Source: Salinisphaera sp.
Lineage (GTDB): Bacteria > Pseudomonadota > Gammaproteobacteria > Nevskiales > Salinisphaeraceae
Length of the DNA: 38,984 nucleotides
Assembly (NCBI GenBank): GCA_027858915.1
Contig: JAQIBT010000123.1
Location: 1-38,984 of the forward strand
Direction of reading: 5' to 3'
The notes under the pieces were generated by a model, which was given only the letters and a program-made list of their open reading frames with translations, was not told the DNA's origin and made no database searches. This document shows positions 36,368 through 38,984 of this stretch, one piece after another; position 1 is the stretch's first letter; each line of letters begins with the position of its first letter. Made by a program: the position numbers and the translations under genes.

Positions 36368-36436
36368 CCGTTAAGGTCCAAAGAGCGCCTCTGGATTTTG
36401 GTCGCCCGCTAAATGTTGATATGAGCACCGGCGGAT

Positions 36437-37068
36437 TCAAAGCATGGAGCCCAAGTCCGAACCCACTATCGGATAGGCGGGCACCATCGTTTTCAGACCC
36501 GAAACCTTCGGGCGTAGCTTGATCGCGAGCGCAAATATATTGATCAGTTCTGCATAGTCGGGACCAAACAAATGGGCGCCCAGGATTTCATCGCTCGTGT
36601 TGTCGACCACAATCTTGACCGCCGCATATCGTTCGCCGATACGCAGGTTGGAAAACCAGCCGCTGGTATCGGTGAATTTGACGCGTGCGTCATAGCCTGC
36701 CTCCCTGGCCTCTGATTCAAGCATGCCCACGCGCCCCAGTGCGGGGATGGTGAACACCACACTGGGCACGCCGCGATAGTCCGGGGTTTTATGGTTCCCC
36801 TTGAGCATATTGGAGGCGGCAACTTTACCCTCGAAAACAGCGACTGGCGTCAGCGGCGGGCCTATCGTATCGGCAGCGTCACCCGCGGCATAGACCGCCG
36901 GGTTGGAAACGCTTTGCAGATATTGGTTGACCACCAGGCCGTGCGGACCCGAATCGATGTTCGCAGCCGGTAGATCAAGTGCGTCGTGTGTGCGAATTCG
37001 AAGGAAATATAGCCGCCGCCCACGAACAGCAACTTTGCATGGTCATACCTCAGACAGGCTGATGACAA
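36437..37068 (-). pseudogene. Glutathione-reductase-like NAD(P)/FAD oxidoreductase remnant
   Basis: The fragment reads YDHAKLLFVGGGYISFEFAH, the start of the NAD(P)-binding domain. Then, after a frame change near 36975, it reads LDLPAANIDSGPHGLVVNQY, YAAGDAADTIGPPLTPVAVF and an intact dimerisation domain ending MVPAYPIVGSDLGSML. The whole N-terminal FAD domain with the redox Cys pair is missing, and about 100 residues inside the NAD domain are deleted. It cannot be an active disulfide reductase. It lies just 13 nt beyond the merA stop on the same strand and converges with psd. It could be the trace of a replaced redox gene. Confidence 0.85.
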
Positions 37069-37080
37069 AGACGAACAATC

Positions 37081-38630
<1,550 letters not shown>

Positions 38631-38648
38631 GGGGTTGGGCGGATTATT

Positions 38649-38984
38649 TCAGTCGCGGTGAGACAGGGTCTCGATCAGCGGGCAATGGCCGGGCGGATGT
38701 GCGTTCCGGCAGCGATCGATCAGCCCATCCAGCGTGTCCTGCATCGCGGCCAGATCAGCAATGCGGGCTGCTACCAGTGCGCGCTGGTTCTCGGCGACAC
38801 GACGTACATCATCACAATGGCCGTCGCCCAATTTCAGTAACTCGCTGATTTCGTCAAGGCTGAAACCCAGGCCCTGCGCGCGCTTGATGAAACGAATGCG
38901 CTCCATGGTCGCGCGCGGATAGCGGCGGTAGCCAGAAGACGGTTTGGGCGGTTGCTCGATCAACCCGCGCCGTTGGTAGTAGCG
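38649..38984 (-). CDS. merR: Mercury-responsive MerR regulator, N-terminus outside the window
   Basis: 111 residues visible; the frame stays open to the last base (RYYQRRGLIEQP), so the true start lies beyond the right edge. IRFIKRAQGLGFSLDEISEL is the MerR wing and coiled-coil entry. The three Hg(II)-binding cysteines of MerR are present: DGHCDD (Cys82 equivalent), DRCRNA (Cys117) and GHCPLI (Cys126). It lies on the same strand as merA with 89 nt between that contain the mer operator. Divergent merR is common in Gram-negative transposons, so this arrangement differs. Confidence 0.93.
   Translation of the reverse strand, partial: RYYQRRGLIEQPPKPSSGYRRYPRATMERIRFIKRAQGLGFSLDEISELLKLGDGHCDDVRRVAENQRALVAARIADLAAMQDTLDGLIDRCRNAHPPGHCPLIETLSHRD

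Overview
The window looks like a chromosomal segment of a GC-rich gammaproteobacterium. The core gene order leuC, (methyltransferase), leuD, leuB, asd-like, fimV, truA, trpF, trpB, trpA, accD, folC, SPOR protein, cvpA, purF, metZ closely matches the order known from Pseudomonas aeruginosa. FimV, LpxH, CvpA and a type 2 PyrD also fit this group. A lineage such as Salinisphaera or a relative is possible, but I cannot place it firmly from sequence alone. No rRNA, tRNA, CRISPR array or intact insertion sequence was seen.

Left accessory region (1-6142). It opens with the 3' part of a secreted protein made of cell-wall-binding-type repeats, followed by a shattered cytochrome b561 remnant and a stand-alone flippase-like membrane protein of the MprF transmembrane family. 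This membrane gene converges on a tightly packed four-gene minus-strand operon (6142 to 2740). The operon encodes an OlsB/OlsF-like N-acyltransferase, a YqcI/YcgG (DcsA/GntA-like) haem N-oxygenase, a DUF1989 protein (family of carboxyguanidine deiminase subunits) and an ATP-grasp ligase. Two of these families act on guanidino groups and one makes acyl-amino-acid lipids, so the operon may make a modified, perhaps N-hydroxylated, arginine-like lipid or small molecule. This is the best candidate for an undescribed system here.

Housekeeping block (6342-9894): pyrD is divergent from dusA, which is followed by ppiB and lpxH. Decayed block (about 9900-11950): a LysR regulator, a divergent extradiol dioxygenase and an FMN azoreductase are all broken.

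Central metabolic block (12146-30813, minus strand): metZ with a DUF455 ferritin-like gene, purF, cvpA, a SPOR protein, folC, accD, trpA, trpB, trpF, truA, fimV, a Usg-1-type Asd paralogue lacking the catalytic Cys, leuB, leuD, a Tam-like methyltransferase and leuC. It supplies leucine, tryptophan, methionine, purine, folate and fatty-acid precursors. Many genes overlap by a few bases, which suggests translational coupling. A divergent LysR gene (30923-31810) with a palindromic T-N11-A site probably controls leuC.

Right region: an intergenic stretch rich in dispersed repeats, a TPR/NTF2-like periplasmic protein, aroC and prmB, then divergent psd. A gutted glutathione-reductase-like pseudogene lies next to a mercury-resistance locus: merA, a MerR-type promoter with a 19-bp spacer, and merR running off the right edge. 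Related short intergenic repeats after lpxH, after the leu regulator and between leuD and leuB tie distant parts of the window together.
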